A DNA stretch of 64,000 nucleotides from Moniliophthora roreri (Eukaryota; Basidiomycota; Agaricomycetes; Agaricales; Marasmiaceae): NCBI GenBank assembly GCA_001466705.2, contig LATX02000123.1, positions 930,001 to 994,000 of the forward strand, written 5' to 3'. Made by a program: the position numbers and the translations under genes. Positions within the stretch are counted from its first letter, which is position 1, and the number at the start of each line of letters is the position of its first letter. Shown piece after piece: positions 21,242 to 33,214 of this stretch. Below the pieces are notes generated by a model, which made no database searches, had not been told where the DNA came from, and saw only the letters and a list, made by a program, of their open reading frames with translations.

Positions 21242-21579
21242 TGACAGATAGATGTGGCAATTAGCTATTGGATAACAAGGTGCACAAGTATAGTATACCA
21301 GGTGCCGGAATGAATTACAAAGTAGAACTTAGAGAAAATTTTCTAAGTCCCACAGGAATTAGTAATAAAGTGTAGAGTCTAATAGGATTCTATTAGACCT
21401 AATCACACATTGGATCACACAAAAAGTAAAGAAAGTAAAGAGTACCAGAGCTAGCATGAGCTAATTAGTACTAACCTATCAATTATGGAGAAGTCTACTT
21501 TATCAAGTATAAAGTACACTATAACAAGAATACAAGATGAGCTAAAAGATACAAGGATATCAAAAAAGGTCTGTGAAAC
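21242..21579. other. Spacer without recognised feature
   Basis: An AT-rich stretch between two minus-strand coding remnants. I see no conserved ORF, repeat or RNA in it. It may be the 5' and 3' untranslated sequence between genes. Confidence 0.4.
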
Positions 21580-24500
21580 TTACTTGCCAGACTGTCCACC
21601 ATGTTGAGTAGTGTAAGTACATTTAAACCTTGGTAATTTTGAAGGTGGTTCAAATTCAGAACTGCTGGTGTTGTTGACAGAAGGAAGAACCACTTCTTCA
21701 ACTTCATTCTCTTCTGCAGAGGTTATGGGGGCCTTATGCTTTTTCAAGGAATGCTTCTGTGGAGGAACTGGAGAAGGCATAGGTGGTGGTGTGGGAGATG
21801 GGAAAAGATCTCAATTGTTGTAGACATTTGGAAGGAGGAACTGGTCCTCCTCTGTTGAGCCCTTCTGAATGAAACCTGCCTCGATCTGCATCTCTAGCAG
21901 TGTATGATTAATGGCCTCTGCATACATCTGGAGTTGGGCTGCGCTGATGGCTCAAGGGTGTTCAGATGTTGCAAAGGAAAGATTCGATGGCATGACAGTG
22001 GATGTGTCGAATGGCATGGGAGTAAAGTTGATGAGAGGCTCTGGGTGATAGAGAATATCATGCTACCACTTGCAAGCCTCTTCAAAGTCAGTCCAGGTGT
22101 AGTTCATGAGAGAACAGAAACAAGCCCAGGTGTTGTCACCAATGGCAGGCTTGAGTTCTCAACAACCATTCCAGAGCCAAATGGATTGAAGGAAATATTG
22201 AGAATCCAGAGCTGCAACACAGAGATGATTGAGAAGTTGGTGGACTATTTTTATAGAGATGGCAGCCTCTGCTTGTTTCCATGCAGCTTTGGAAAGAAAA
22301 GACTCGAGTAGTGCAAAAGTGTCCACCAAAGCTATTTAGAATAAGAGTCAGCTACAATCAAAGAAAGTAGCAAGAGAAACCTGCCAGGCATTGAACCAGA
22401 GAAGAGGGGAAGGAGTTGCTGAAACATTAGCTCAAGCTTTTCAACCAAAAGGCTGTTTGAGCACTTGAGGTGACATTTTTCACAACAAGTGCAGTTCTTG
22501 GACCTGGGAGAGAAACAACAAGGATAGCCTCTAGGGATAAATGAGCATGCCAGACACACCAAGAAGGTGTTGATGTTAGAGAGGCCCTGGTAGACACTGT
22601 TGATGTTGGATGCAGAGACTCCTTGACTGGAAGTCTTGATAACCAAGAAAGAATCGTTAACTAAGAAACAAGAAGTTAGTATGTAGAGAGAAGGAAATAA
22701 CAGAATTTATACCTTTCCCCTCTCCTTTCTTGCTGCCTTTCCTACCCTTGTATCATGTGATACCTCCACATTGGACATCACCATAGAAAAAGTCAGCCAC
22801 AGTATAGGTTTGAAATGGGTTGGAAGGTTCTGCAGCAGGAGGATTGTTGACTTTGGATTTGCCCTTGTCTTTTTTTGCAGCAGTCCTCGATCTAGGACTA
22901 TAAGCCTTCTAAAGAGAGCAATACAAGTGGGTGAAAGCCACAAACAAACAAAAGAAAAGGGACATACAGGATGTTTGAAGTAATCTGTCACCACAGCATC
23001 AAGTCCTGTGGAAGGAGGGATCATGCCCTCTGAAGATCTCATCAAGAGCAAATGGGCTCTGCCTGAGACCAACACAGCATCATGAGGAAAAGGAATTCAA
23101 GTTTTGAGCTCCTTTCATAGAGGTGTTGGTAGTGGTGTCAGAGTTGGTAAGGGAGAAGGTTATGTGGAAGTGGCATTAGGAGATGGTGTGTGCTGGAGGT
23201 GTCCACAGAAGAAGAGAGTTGGCCACTATGAACTCTTGTTTGATCTGAGCCAGATCTGACAAGTCATTTTCACTGTAACCCTTCAAAAGAAAGAAAATTA
23301 AAGTCAAGAATAATGAAAGAATGAAGAAAATAGAACTGACCAAGTAGTCATTGAACAAGTAGAGTTTGGTCTCTGTGTCAGATTTGTGCATGGAGGACCA
23401 AGCCTCTAAGTCATCAGTATCAATATTGGCCTCAAAAGCAGGGTTGTATGTCTCTCTATCCAACATATAGTCAGAAGAAGAAACACTGGGGAGTAGCATG
23501 GGAGTGGGAGAGTTGGACTTTGGCCACTTTGTGGCCAAATTGATCAGGGCTTGCCACTGATTAAGGTAGATCAATCTGCAGAGAAGTCAAAAGAGACAAA
23601 GCATGTTGCTTACCATATAGTAGGCATACCAGTGTAACTTGTTGAAAGTGTCTTGGTCAGGTTGTCAGTCAAAGAACTGTATGAAAAGAAAGTTAAAAGC
23701 AGACAGTAGATGGGAAGTACAAACTTACATTGCAATCTGTGGGAAGTTGAGGCAAAGAGGACAGGAGGGCCCAACAATACTTACATTTTGAGTGTGGGAC
23801 CTGAGCATAGGAATTGCGTGCATAGCTCCAAGAATGTGTCCCAGAATATGGAGGCAACAAATATATTGAGGAAGAAAGGTTGGTGAAAAGCTAAAGAAAG
23901 CCTACACACAGCGGCTGGTCAGTTATAAATGCCAGAACCAGGTGTAAACACAATACCTCAAATGTAGTGTCAGATTGGTCTCAGAGCCCAAATCAAGAAT
24001 GGTAATTGAAGGGCCCCACAGATGATTCCTCTACCAGATGAGGTATAGAGACATCCTTTGAGGGATCACAACCATTGACCTCAAAAGGAGAATATTAGAA
24101 GATGAAAGGAAATATGATAAGTAAGCTTACATGGAGATTTGCATAAGTAATGGCATAGCCAAACCATTGCCAGTGCTGGAGATGTAAATAATGTTGTTTA
24201 CAATCTCAGACCACCAACTGTTCAATTGAGGATAAATGAAGGGCTGTAGGGCTGGAAAGCCAAACAGTGGAGAGGAGTGAGCACTAGATCATCAGGTCCC
24301 ATGTGGCAAAGAATGTCATCAAAGTTGTACTGTGCATTAGTATGAAGGGCAATGAATAGGGGCCAGACTGCTTTGGCCTTGGTAATAAGAATGGCAGTGG
24401 CCCAGATTCGAAGAAGTCGATAATGAGAAGGAGGATCCATAGAAGTTGGTGGGGGACCCAGCTTGTCCGTGTCGAAGAATTCTTAGGTCATGAACTCCAA

Positions 24501-24701
24501 GTCAAAGGGAGAAGAAAAATCCTCTGCAGAGATCTCAGAAGGAGGAGTTGGCATCTCCACAAAGAATTTGAAGGTATTCATGTTATGCATAGAACACGCA
24601 ACATGATCCTGGTTGACATCAGTCAACCTAGAAGACACTGCTTCAGCAGTGTGGTGAGAACGAGCAGAAGAGAATCAAGAGGAGCTGCCATGGGAAGACA
24701 T
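21580..24701 (-). pseudogene. Intron-bearing hypothetical gene remnant (alpha) with a Cys cluster
   Basis: The likely start is the ATG at 24701 (reads Met-Ser-Ser-His). Conserved blocks in order: LITKAKAVWPLFIALHTNA (24390-24330), SSDYMLDRETYNPAFEANI (23485-23425), a 60-nt intron at 23281-23340 (GTCAGT...GAAG), a Lys-rich block, then near 22500 PCCFSPRSKNCTCCEKCHLK with C-x2-C spacing, a possible coiled coil (LLVEKLELMFQQLL) and a Ser/Pro/Lys tail ending at 21580. Stops and frame changes show decay. A diverged copy of the first part is at 50007-51447, where the intron is GTAAGT...TTTTCAG. The function is unknown. Both copies lie antisense just upstream of a PPT and LTR-A. Confidence 0.5.
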
Positions 24702-25393
24702 AGAGATGGTGTTGAATCCTTAGTGAAAAATTCAATGAAGTCCTAAGCACGGAGGATGCTACTTTTATACTAGGAAATGTTGGACCTCTTGGGTTATGTG
24801 CAGGAATAACAGGGACCTAAAAAGCTGTAGTACATGGAGTGGGTTTTCAATGGGCTGTGCACAGGAAGTTCAGCCCTGCACTCTGCATTGAATGGGCTCT
24901 GTGACTTGTGTAACAGTGTGTAATGCAGAGGTGAAGGAGACTTACTGAAAAAGGAAAAGAACCTGGCCTCGAGTAATGATGAGAAGACTGCCAAACAAAG
25001 GATTAAGGGTGTTCAAGCATACTTTAACCATTTCAGAAGGAAGGCACAATGTTTTACTATATGCTGGTGGTTACTACAGCATCTAAAGAAGCATTGGCAT
25101 AGTTACAAGCACAACTAGACATGCTTCTCACCATTATAGAGTTTGATGGGACAAGCACTAATGAGCACTAGAAGAGGAAATGATATCATAGGTGGATTTA
25201 ATGAGATACAGGTCAGTATTTGAATCTCTGAAGGTGTAATTTATATGCCCAGAGTCAAACACATGTGGAATGGAAACACTGGTTGAGGCACCAATTGTAT
25301 TAATGGAAGTGTTGAAGAATGTAGACAAGTCCGCCATTGTATAATCTATCTGGGACACTGACTGGGACAGTCAGTAGTTCAGTTTGGGGGAGG
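24702..25393 (+). other. 3' internal end of element A1 with polypurine tract
   Basis: The same sequence, diverged, lies at 51448-52119 before the other LTR-A start. It ends CAGTAGTTCAGTTTGGGGGA-GG directly before the LTR, a typical polypurine tract (25383-25393). A 66-codon minus-strand ORF (25358-25158, with DYTMADLSTFFNTS) is recognisable but decayed in the other copy, so it may be a real small exon upstream of gene alpha. Confidence 0.5.
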
Positions 25394-26543
25394 TGACATG
25401 CCTAATTTTGGCCTAGACACGAAATTGTGCACTTTTCACATCAAAAACTAGAAAAAGAGCCCAGAGTACATGTGATATTCACATGACTTGATAACCTGGG
25501 AACTCTAATACAGTGTCTAAGCCTTAAGCACTGAGTCTAATAAGTCTAATAATTGACACTGTAACACAATTTAGAAGAGGTTAGTAGACTATACTAGCCC
25601 TCTACATTATAGCGAAGCATCACAGTGAGGGTCCTTGGTGAATAGAATGGGCCAGAAACCACTAATTCTGAATACAAAGGAATAGATATCAGCAGGATCC
25701 ACAGTCTAAGTGCACTAGATTGTTCACTTTGCAATCACATTGCATAATAATGTGTCAATAGACTTAACACTTCATTATTACTATCAGAACTATAGTATAT
25801 GGTTGGAACTTGTTCCTATGCAGAGCTTTGAAGACACTCTTGAGTGGATACAATGGCCTATCCAGATGTATGCAGGACGATTGATGGGCAATGAGTGTGC
25901 AGGAAATTGACAATGACTCACAAGATTGTATGCAGGATGGAAGAAGAGTGAATATGACAGATGTCTAGACCATGACATCCACCAATCTGATGGTAGAAAG
26001 CAGTTATGTGGAGGTAAACCAGAGAAAAGAGAAACATAAAGCTGGTCCAGAACCTGTGGCTACACAGAAGTAGCTACATGGAAGGATTGTTTGACCCAGC
26101 AATGCTCCATGCAGGGTCCAAAACATAATAAATTGACTGTTTGGTCACCAAATATACTCAACATAGTTAATTGCTATGCAGAGTCACTATATATGAGGTG
26201 TTCTTTTAACATAGTTTTCTCATTGAGAAAACACTTAATATTCTTGCAAAGAGAATTTTTATAAAACTATATATAAATTCTAAATTTCAATTGTGTCCTC
26301 TCAACAAGAATATGCCTGGAGAATACTAAATTTTCAGCAGCAAAAGATATGGAATTTTCAAATTCTGAGAATTAATAGATAATACAATATATTAGAATAA
26401 TTTCCATACTGAGAAAACATTAAATTTTCTCTGGTTGAAGATCCTCAGAAAATGCTGATAAGATAAGATAAAAATTCCACATTTTCTATTGTGGGAAAGT
26501 CAGAGAAAACACTAGGAAAACACTAGGAAAATGGTAGGAAAAT
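25394..26543 (+). repeat. LTR-A, contig-end copy of 26768-27917
   Basis: This begins TGACATGCCTAATTTTGG after the polypurine tract and includes the start of the CACTA-type MITE at 26185. It is identical to 26768-27883. The last 34 bases before the N at 26544 are a short slippage-like run (CACTAGGAAAA repeats) that differs from 27884-27917. It is best read as an unmerged contig end, not as a second LTR. Confidence 0.8.
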
Positions 26544-26544
26544 N

Positions 26545-27917
26545 GAAGAGGAAATGATATCATAGGTGGATTTAATGAGATACAGGTCAGTATTTGAATC
26601 TCTGAAGGTGTAATTTATATGCCCAGAGTCAAACACATGTGGAATGGAAACACTGGTTGAGGCACCAATTGTATTAATGGAAGTGTTGAAGAATGTAGAC
26701 AAGTCCGCCATTGTATAATCTATCTGGGACACTGACTGGGACAGTCAGTAGTTCAGTTTGGGGGAGGTGACATGCCTAATTTTGGCCTAGACACGAAATT
26801 GTGCACTTTTCACATCAAAAACTAGAAAAAGAGCCCAGAGTACATGTGATATTCACATGACTTGATAACCTGGGAACTCTAATACAGTGTCTAAGCCTTA
26901 AGCACTGAGTCTAATAAGTCTAATAATTGACACTGTAACACAATTTAGAAGAGGTTAGTAGACTATACTAGCCCTCTACATTATAGCGAAGCATCACAGT
27001 GAGGGTCCTTGGTGAATAGAATGGGCCAGAAACCACTAATTCTGAATACAAAGGAATAGATATCAGCAGGATCCACAGTCTAAGTGCACTAGATTGTTCA
27101 CTTTGCAATCACATTGCATAATAATGTGTCAATAGACTTAACACTTCATTATTACTATCAGAACTATAGTATATGGTTGGAACTTGTTCCTATGCAGAGC
27201 TTTGAAGACACTCTTGAGTGGATACAATGGCCTATCCAGATGTATGCAGGACGATTGATGGGCAATGAGTGTGCAGGAAATTGACAATGACTCACAAGAT
27301 TGTATGCAGGATGGAAGAAGAGTGAATATGACAGATGTCTAGACCATGACATCCACCAATCTGATGGTAGAAAGCAGTTATGTGGAGGTAAACCAGAGAA
27401 AAGAGAAACATAAAGCTGGTCCAGAACCTGTGGCTACACAGAAGTAGCTACATGGAAGGATTGTTTGACCCAGCAATGCTCCATGCAGGGTCCAAAACAT
27501 AATAAATTGACTGTTTGGTCACCAAATATACTCAACATAGTTAATTGCTATGCAGAGTCACTATATATGAGGTGTTCTTTTAACATAGTTTTCTCATTGA
27601 GAAAACACTTAATATTCTTGCAAAGAGAATTTTTATAAAACTATATATAAATTCTAAATTTCAATTGTGTCCTCTCAACAAGAATATGCCTGGAGAATAC
27701 TAAATTTTCAGCAGCAAAAGATATGGAATTTTCAAATTCTGAGAATTAATAGATAATACAATATATTAGAATAATTTCCATACTGAGAAAACATTAAATT
27801 TTCTCTGGTTGAAGATCCTCAGAAAATGCTGATAAGATAAGATAAAAATTCCACATTTTCTATTGTGGGAAAGTCAGAGAAAATAGTAGGAAAATCATGT
27901 GAAAACGCTATATTTTA
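26545..27917. repeat. Assembly overlap: repeats 25171-26543 after the N at 26544
   Basis: The sequence after the N restarts exactly at 25171 (offset 1374) and stays identical for 1339 bp. The 5' end of the duplication is the N itself, and the copy then runs on into new sequence, as expected for two overlapping contigs placed end to end. Confidence 0.85.
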
Positions 27918-28935
27918 AAGCAGTTCTTAGATAGTTTTCATTTAGTTTTCCTTTTGTATTTAACATGTTTCCTTTAATATAAAATTCAAAATCTTATATT
28001 TATTTTCTAAATGTTTTCTCACTATTTTATAAGGCAGAAATTTTAGTATATTTGTAATTAGAAAATTAAAGGATAATTCTATAACTTCATTATTATAAAA
28101 TAATCAAAAAACACTGACTCTTCTGGAAATTAAAATCCAGAGTATGCTTGCTGTTTTCACTATGTGATGATAACTTGAAACTGATAGAATTTTCTGAGTG
28201 TTGTCTGAAAGCAAATATATAGCAGTATTCTGAGTGTATTTCCTTTGTATTAATAGCATAAAAAGAACACCTCATACATAGTGAGTTGGACTTTTAGGCA
28301 CAAACACATACAATTTATACTCTAAACTAGATCACACTTGTTTATCTTTTATTTTGTTATTTCCAATTATCATTTTGTATATAAAGAGCTGTACTTGTAG
28401 ATGCAGGCTCAAGCACTGACTGGTACTTGCATGTTATAGCCCTGTGCAGTGTCAAGTTGAACCTCTGCACAGCTTTTTAGACCAAGTCTCCATGCACTTG
28501 CCAGTCAGTCACTTCTAGTAGAGCCAAGATTCCTACATATCTTGCCTCACTGTATACATTCATTTATAACCAACCAATAAACCACTCATTTTAAAAAACC
28601 TACACTTTGTGACTCTTGAGTGTAACACTTAAGTTATTCTAACTAGGGTCCTTAGACTCTACACTCTTATACCAACTTAAGCTGGTCAATTGAAACTAAA
28701 AGTGTTCTGTCTCCTTTTCACCCCAAATTGCACTTGAGATAGACTCAGTCTCCTAGTAGACTTATACAGTGCTTTATCACTCTTAGAAGCCTCTATTGTG
28801 GGTTTGAAGTGTGCTGTGTGTGTGTGTGTGGGTTTAGTAGCAGCTCTTAGTTGCAGAAGCCCTTTTTAGAGTGCATTATAGAGGGAAGATAGTGTGTAGC
28901 AGTTCTTTATAGAAGATAGAGTTTCTGCCTCTTCA
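26768..28935 (+). repeat. LTR-A, complete: 3' LTR of A1 and 5' LTR of A2
   Basis: It starts TGACATGCC after a polypurine tract and ends TCTTCA before the A2 leader, so it serves both neighbours. Without the MITE (27559-28283 plus 3 bp) it is about 1.44 kb. The copy inserted at 30212 has both halves in the same order, which confirms that 26768-27558 and 28284-28935 are one LTR. A TATATAAAG box is near 28379. Confidence 0.7.
27559..28283 (+). mobile_element. CACTA-type MITE 1, 725 bp, target duplication AGT
   Basis: It begins CACTATATATGAGGTG and ends, in reverse complement, CACTATGTATGAGGTGTTC, so the inverted repeats start with CACTA. AGT flanks it at 27556-27558 and 28284-28286. CACTA ends plus a 3-bp duplication are the mark of the CACTA (EnSpm/CMC) superfamily. 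It is AT-rich and encodes nothing. The solo half-LTR at 55279-56047 shows the empty site (about 55917). A second, reversed copy is at 35428-36174. Confidence 0.85.
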
Positions 28936-29666
28936 TCAATTGTGGATTATTTGGTTGTGGCTTGAATGTGAGCAAGTAACCTACACAGCATAAAAGCCTT
29001 TTTCATATACCCTAGAAAACAGATCAAAAGATTCCTGTTACTAGGTGAGTGAGAGAGAATGCACAGAGTCCATCTCTTTTACTACAACTCAGACACAACA
29101 ATTGAGAGGTTGTCTGCTTTTTCATATACTCTAGAAAACAGATTAAAAGATTCCTGTTACTAGGCAAGTGAGAGAGAATGCACGGGTCCATCTCCTTTAC
29201 TACAACTTGGACACAACAATTGAGAGGTTGTCCATCAGGGCAGTGAATCACAGGATAGACAAAAACCTACAGTAAGTTGAAGGTCTGCAGCCAATTCTAC
29301 AGAAGTTGAAAGAGGTCATAATCCACAAGTAAACTGTGGTATACTGAGGACAACTCCTTTGCAGCATGCATATCATTCCAAGTCTAGAACACCTAACTCT
29401 GAAGAAGGCAGTTATGTTGCCAATAATGTGTCAGAACTCTCTAGTCTAGAAGAGGAAATTCAAATAGACTGGTTTTCATTTGATGATTTTATTATAGATC
29501 ATCTGGTCAACACTATAATCCTGAAAGGGATTCAGATACTGAAGTAGTGGAAACACTACTTGCAAACTTAACCTTAAGCCTAGACATTTCACAAGAGTGT
29601 CTTGACAACTATTTTGATCAAAACCCTGAACCTAACCAAAACAATACAAACTAACAAAATAATAAA
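28936..29666 (+). other. Leader of element A2 with a 119-bp tandem duplication
   Basis: It matches the A1 leader but lacks about 70 bp after the LTR, including the candidate PBS. Positions 28998-29116 are repeated at 29117-29235 with several differences; A1 has one copy. From about 29355 the sequence is the same open N-terminal extension seen in A1 before the gag ATG. Confidence 0.7.
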
Positions 29667-30211
29667 ATGGCTGATTCTGGAAATGGTGGTGCTACTGGGG
29701 ATACCTTGGCTCAAGTAAAGGCCATGTTAAACAACAGTAGCTTACTAAAGAAAACTAAAACTGCCCCACCATGGAAGCATGAAGAACCAGAACAGTTAGT
29801 TCTGTGGCTAGATGATCTGGATGCAATTTTTGAAACAGCCAATATCACAAACAATTGGGTAAAAATTCAGAAAGTGCTAGAATGGATAGAATATGCTACA
29901 AAAAATGAAATGTCCGGACTGGAGTCAGCAAAGAAGTCCCACTTAGAAGCCAATTGGGAAGAGTTTAAAAAGAAACTAACTGCTTGATTCCCTGAGGCAG
30001 TGGCAGACTACAAAGGTTCCTGAGACAAATTGGAAAGAAGATAGTATTGAAGTATAAACTCATTTCTGTGGACAGGTTGAATAAAGCTCTTGCATTCAAC
30101 AGGGCTTTTAAGATTGAGGTGCAGAAGTTGTTAACAGCAAAACTGAACCTTTTGATCTCCAACACAGAAGCAGTCAGGTTGTACATGTCAGCCTTCAAAA
30201 AGAGGTTAATG
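29667..30211 (+). pseudogene. gag: Gypsy A2 gag, first part, split by an LTR-like insertion
   Basis: The start MADSGNGGATGDTL matches A1. The frame is open for 106 codons (KEEPEQ-like region, WLDDLDAIFETANITNNW, EYATKNEMSGLES) to a TGA at 29985. It then continues, broken, to the insertion at 30212, where A1 gag reads on into EALSEAR. The second part is at 33061. Confidence 0.8.
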
Positions 30212-33060
30212 TGTTAATGTGCCTTATTTTTGGCACAGATGTATAGCAATGCATTTGCATGTCCAATCCCTAATTTAGTGCAGAATACATATCTGTGTAT
30301 ACACACAGCTTAAGCACTAGTTGTCAATGAACCAATCAGTCTCTCAGATAGCACTGTGAAACAACCTAGTTGAGGCTTAGTAGATTATACTAGTCCACTA
30401 CATTGCAGTGAAGTGTCACTGTGAAGGTCCTTGGTTGTAAGCAGGCCAGAAACCACCAATTCTGATCTAATAAAGGAATAGATATCAGCAGGATCTACAG
30501 TCTGAATGCACCAGACTGGTTGCAAAAGCAATCACAAGCATTATAACATGCTATTGAGACATTATTATTATGTGGAATGGCAGTGAATACTTCAGAAGAC
30601 CTATATCCAGTCAACTAACCTATGCATTGAGCATTCAAGAATTACAAGCTAGGCTATAATCATGGGTATCTCCAGAGCCACCATCTAGACCTAGCAGGAC
30701 TCTGTATGTCGGAAGATTGGTGGGATTACACAATTGACAACCACCAATTGGATAGAGAGGAAGGAAACTAGAGGAGGCAAAGGAATGTGCCATGGTCCAC
30801 ACATCAGTACCACACTAGTGGTTCTGTGCAACATTTGCACAAATATTCCCAATATTGGACATTTTCTATGTGTAGCAGGACTTTTGGACACATACACATT
30901 TCTTAAACATATAACATCTTCTATTTTCCTATTATTTTGAGTTTTGGTATTATTCTATTTTCTGGACTGTATATAATGTGATGTACATTAGTTACAAGGC
31001 TCAAGCAGCAGCTGGCATCTTGCCTCGCTTCATAGCAGCTTGCTCTGGACATCCACATTGGTGCTGTTCCAGGCAAGTTTGTGACAGTGCTTTACCAATG
31101 CCTTCTAGGCATCTGCCAGCTGTCTCTTCTACAAGCCAAAATACCAATCAAAAGCTCTATTTTACTGTACTTTAGTGTGAAATACACTTAAGTCAACCAA
31201 CCACCTTGTGAACACATTCCAATGGGTTGTGTTCATCTGTTATTTGGATTCATTTGAGAACTGTACACTATTGGTTGTGTTAGTGCACCAAAACTTAAAT
31301 AAACACATTGCTTGAGTTGCATTCAGTGGTGTTTCATTGATGTAAGAGTCCTCTGCCACCAGTTCACATTACTGGACCAAAACACTTGCAAATGCAGTGA
31401 TTTACATTGTGTTCACTCAGTATTGGAGTCTATTAAGAGTCCTTTGCTATTGGGTTGTGTCTGCACACCAAAACCTTACAGAATACATTACTTAGGTCGT
31501 GTTCAACTAGTGTTTGACTTGCTTGAGAGTCCAATGCTATTGGTACACCCCCACACACCATAACTCTGCTAAATGTGTTGCTCTGCACCATATTCATCCA
31601 TTATTGGACTCTGTGAAGAGTCCTTGACTATTGGTATGCCCCTGCAGACCATAACTCTTGTGAATGTGTTGTTTTTCACCACATTCATCCATTCTTGGAC
31701 CCTTCTAAGAGTCCTTGACCATTGGTATGCTCCTGCAGACCATAACTTTTATGAATGCATTGTTTTGTGCTGCATTCATCCATTCTTGGACCCTGCTAAG
31801 AGTCCTTGACCATTGGTATGCTCCCATGGACCATAACTTTCATGAATGCATTGTTTTGCATCATGTTCACCTATTATTGGATTCTGTGAAGAGTCCTTGA
31901 CCATTGGTTCACTCCTGTGGACCTACTTCAGTCAGAACACACTACTTAGGTCATGTTCAATTCGATTTTGATTGTTCTAAAGTGTTCTAAAATCTTACAA
32001 ATAATCAAACCCCCTTGAACTTGATCTTGCAACTCAGATCTAGTTTATCTTGATGTCAGAGCTCTATACTCACTCTACACACTTGACAAGTGTTCAACAT
32101 GATCTTAAAGTAGAAGGATTCTATCTCCTTCAAGCCCCAAGAACTACTGACAGGTGTTCTGTGGAGGATTGATATGGTTTCCTTCTTAGAAGCACAAAAC
32201 CACCATCTTTAGCATGAAGCTTTGAGTGAGGCAAGAAGCGTGTGTGTGCCAGATCTACATGGATGAAGAAGAGATGATGTGTTCAAGCTAGATGAATTAA
32301 TGTGAGCTGTTGAGTCTGTTATGTATGCAGGAGCAGTCCTTTATATGTTGGAGGACAAGGAGTTTNCTTGCTTGAGAGTCCAATGCTATTGGTACACCCC
32401 CACACACCATAACTCTGCTAAATGTGTTGCTCTGCACCATATTCATCCATTATTGGACTCTGTGAAGAGTCCTTGACTATTGGTATGCCCCTGCAGACCA
32501 TAACTCTTGTGAATGTGTTGTTTTTCACCACATTCATCCATTCTTGGACCCTTCTAAGAGTCCTTGACCATTGGTATGCTCCTGCAGACCATAACTTTTA
32601 TGAATGCATTGTTTTGTGCTGCATTCATCCATTCTTGGACCCTGCTAAGAGTCCTTGACCATTGGTATGCTCCCATGGACCATAACTTTCATGAATGCAT
32701 TGTTTTGCATCATGTTCACCTATTATTGGATTCTGTGAAGAGTCCTTGACCATTGGTTCACTCCTGTGGACCTACTTCAGTCAGAACACACTACTTAGGT
32801 CATGTTCAATTCGATTTTGATTGTTCTAAAGTGTTCTAAAATCTTACAAATAATCAAACCCCCTTGAACTTGATCTTGCAACTCAGATCTAGTTTATCTT
32901 GATGTCAGAGCTCTATACTCACTCTACACACTTGACAAGTGTTCAACATGATCTTAAAGTAGAAGGATTCTATCTCCTTCAAGCCCCAAGAACTACTGAC
33001 AGGTGTTCTGTGGAGGATTGATATGGTTTCCTTCTTAGAAGCACAAAACCACCATCTTTA
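30212..33060 (+). mobile_element. LTR-A-related insertion in A2 gag, carrying a minisatellite
   Basis: It begins TGTTAATGTGCCTTATTTTTGG, similar to the LTR-A start, and stays collinear with LTR-A through the TTTTGGACACATACACATT and GTATATAATG...CAAGGCTCAAGCAGCAGCTGG regions. It then diverges into a 91-bp tandem array. The host gag resumes at 33061. Without the assembly overlap it is about 2.0 kb, longer than LTR-A. I could not find a clean target duplication (left flank TAATG). It is probably a solo LTR of a sister family. Confidence 0.55.
31256..31980. repeat. Minisatellite, about eight units of 90-91 bp
   Basis: GAGTCC-like unit starts fall at 31256, 31346, 31437, 31527, 31618, 31709, 31800 and 31891, a period of 90-91. 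Each unit has GAGTCCTTGACCATTGG, CAGACCATAACT and TTCATCCATTCTTGGA. The middle units are most alike. Short ORFs of 61-83 codons across it are translations of the repeat and not genes. Confidence 0.9.
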
Positions 33061-33214
33061 GCATGAAGCTTTGAGTGAGGCAAGAAGCGTGTGTGTGCCA
33101 GATCTACATGGATGAAGAAGAGATGATGTGTTCAAGCTAGATGAATTAATGTGAGCTGTTGAGTCTGTTATGTATGCAGGAGCAGTCCTTTATATGTTGG
33201 AGGACAAGGAGTTT
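32367..33214. repeat. Assembly overlap: repeats 31518-32365 after the N at 32366
   Basis: An 848-bp exact copy (offset 849) whose first occurrence ends at the N and whose second runs on into gag. It doubles half of the minisatellite and 150 bp of gag. It is an unmerged contig overlap. Confidence 0.9.

Noticed and set aside
22332..22646. Fungal Zn2Cys6 transcription factor, from the Cys cluster of gene remnant alpha
   Set aside because: The spacing around PCCFSPRSKNCTCCEKCHLK does not fit the C-x2-C-x6-C-x5-12-C-x2-C-x6-8-C pattern, and the surrounding gene family is a different, uncharacterised one.
31573..31900. Repeated ORFs of 61-83 codons in the 31.3-32.7 kb region
   Set aside because: They are translations of the 91-bp minisatellite and of its assembly duplicate, with no start context or conservation beyond the DNA repeat.
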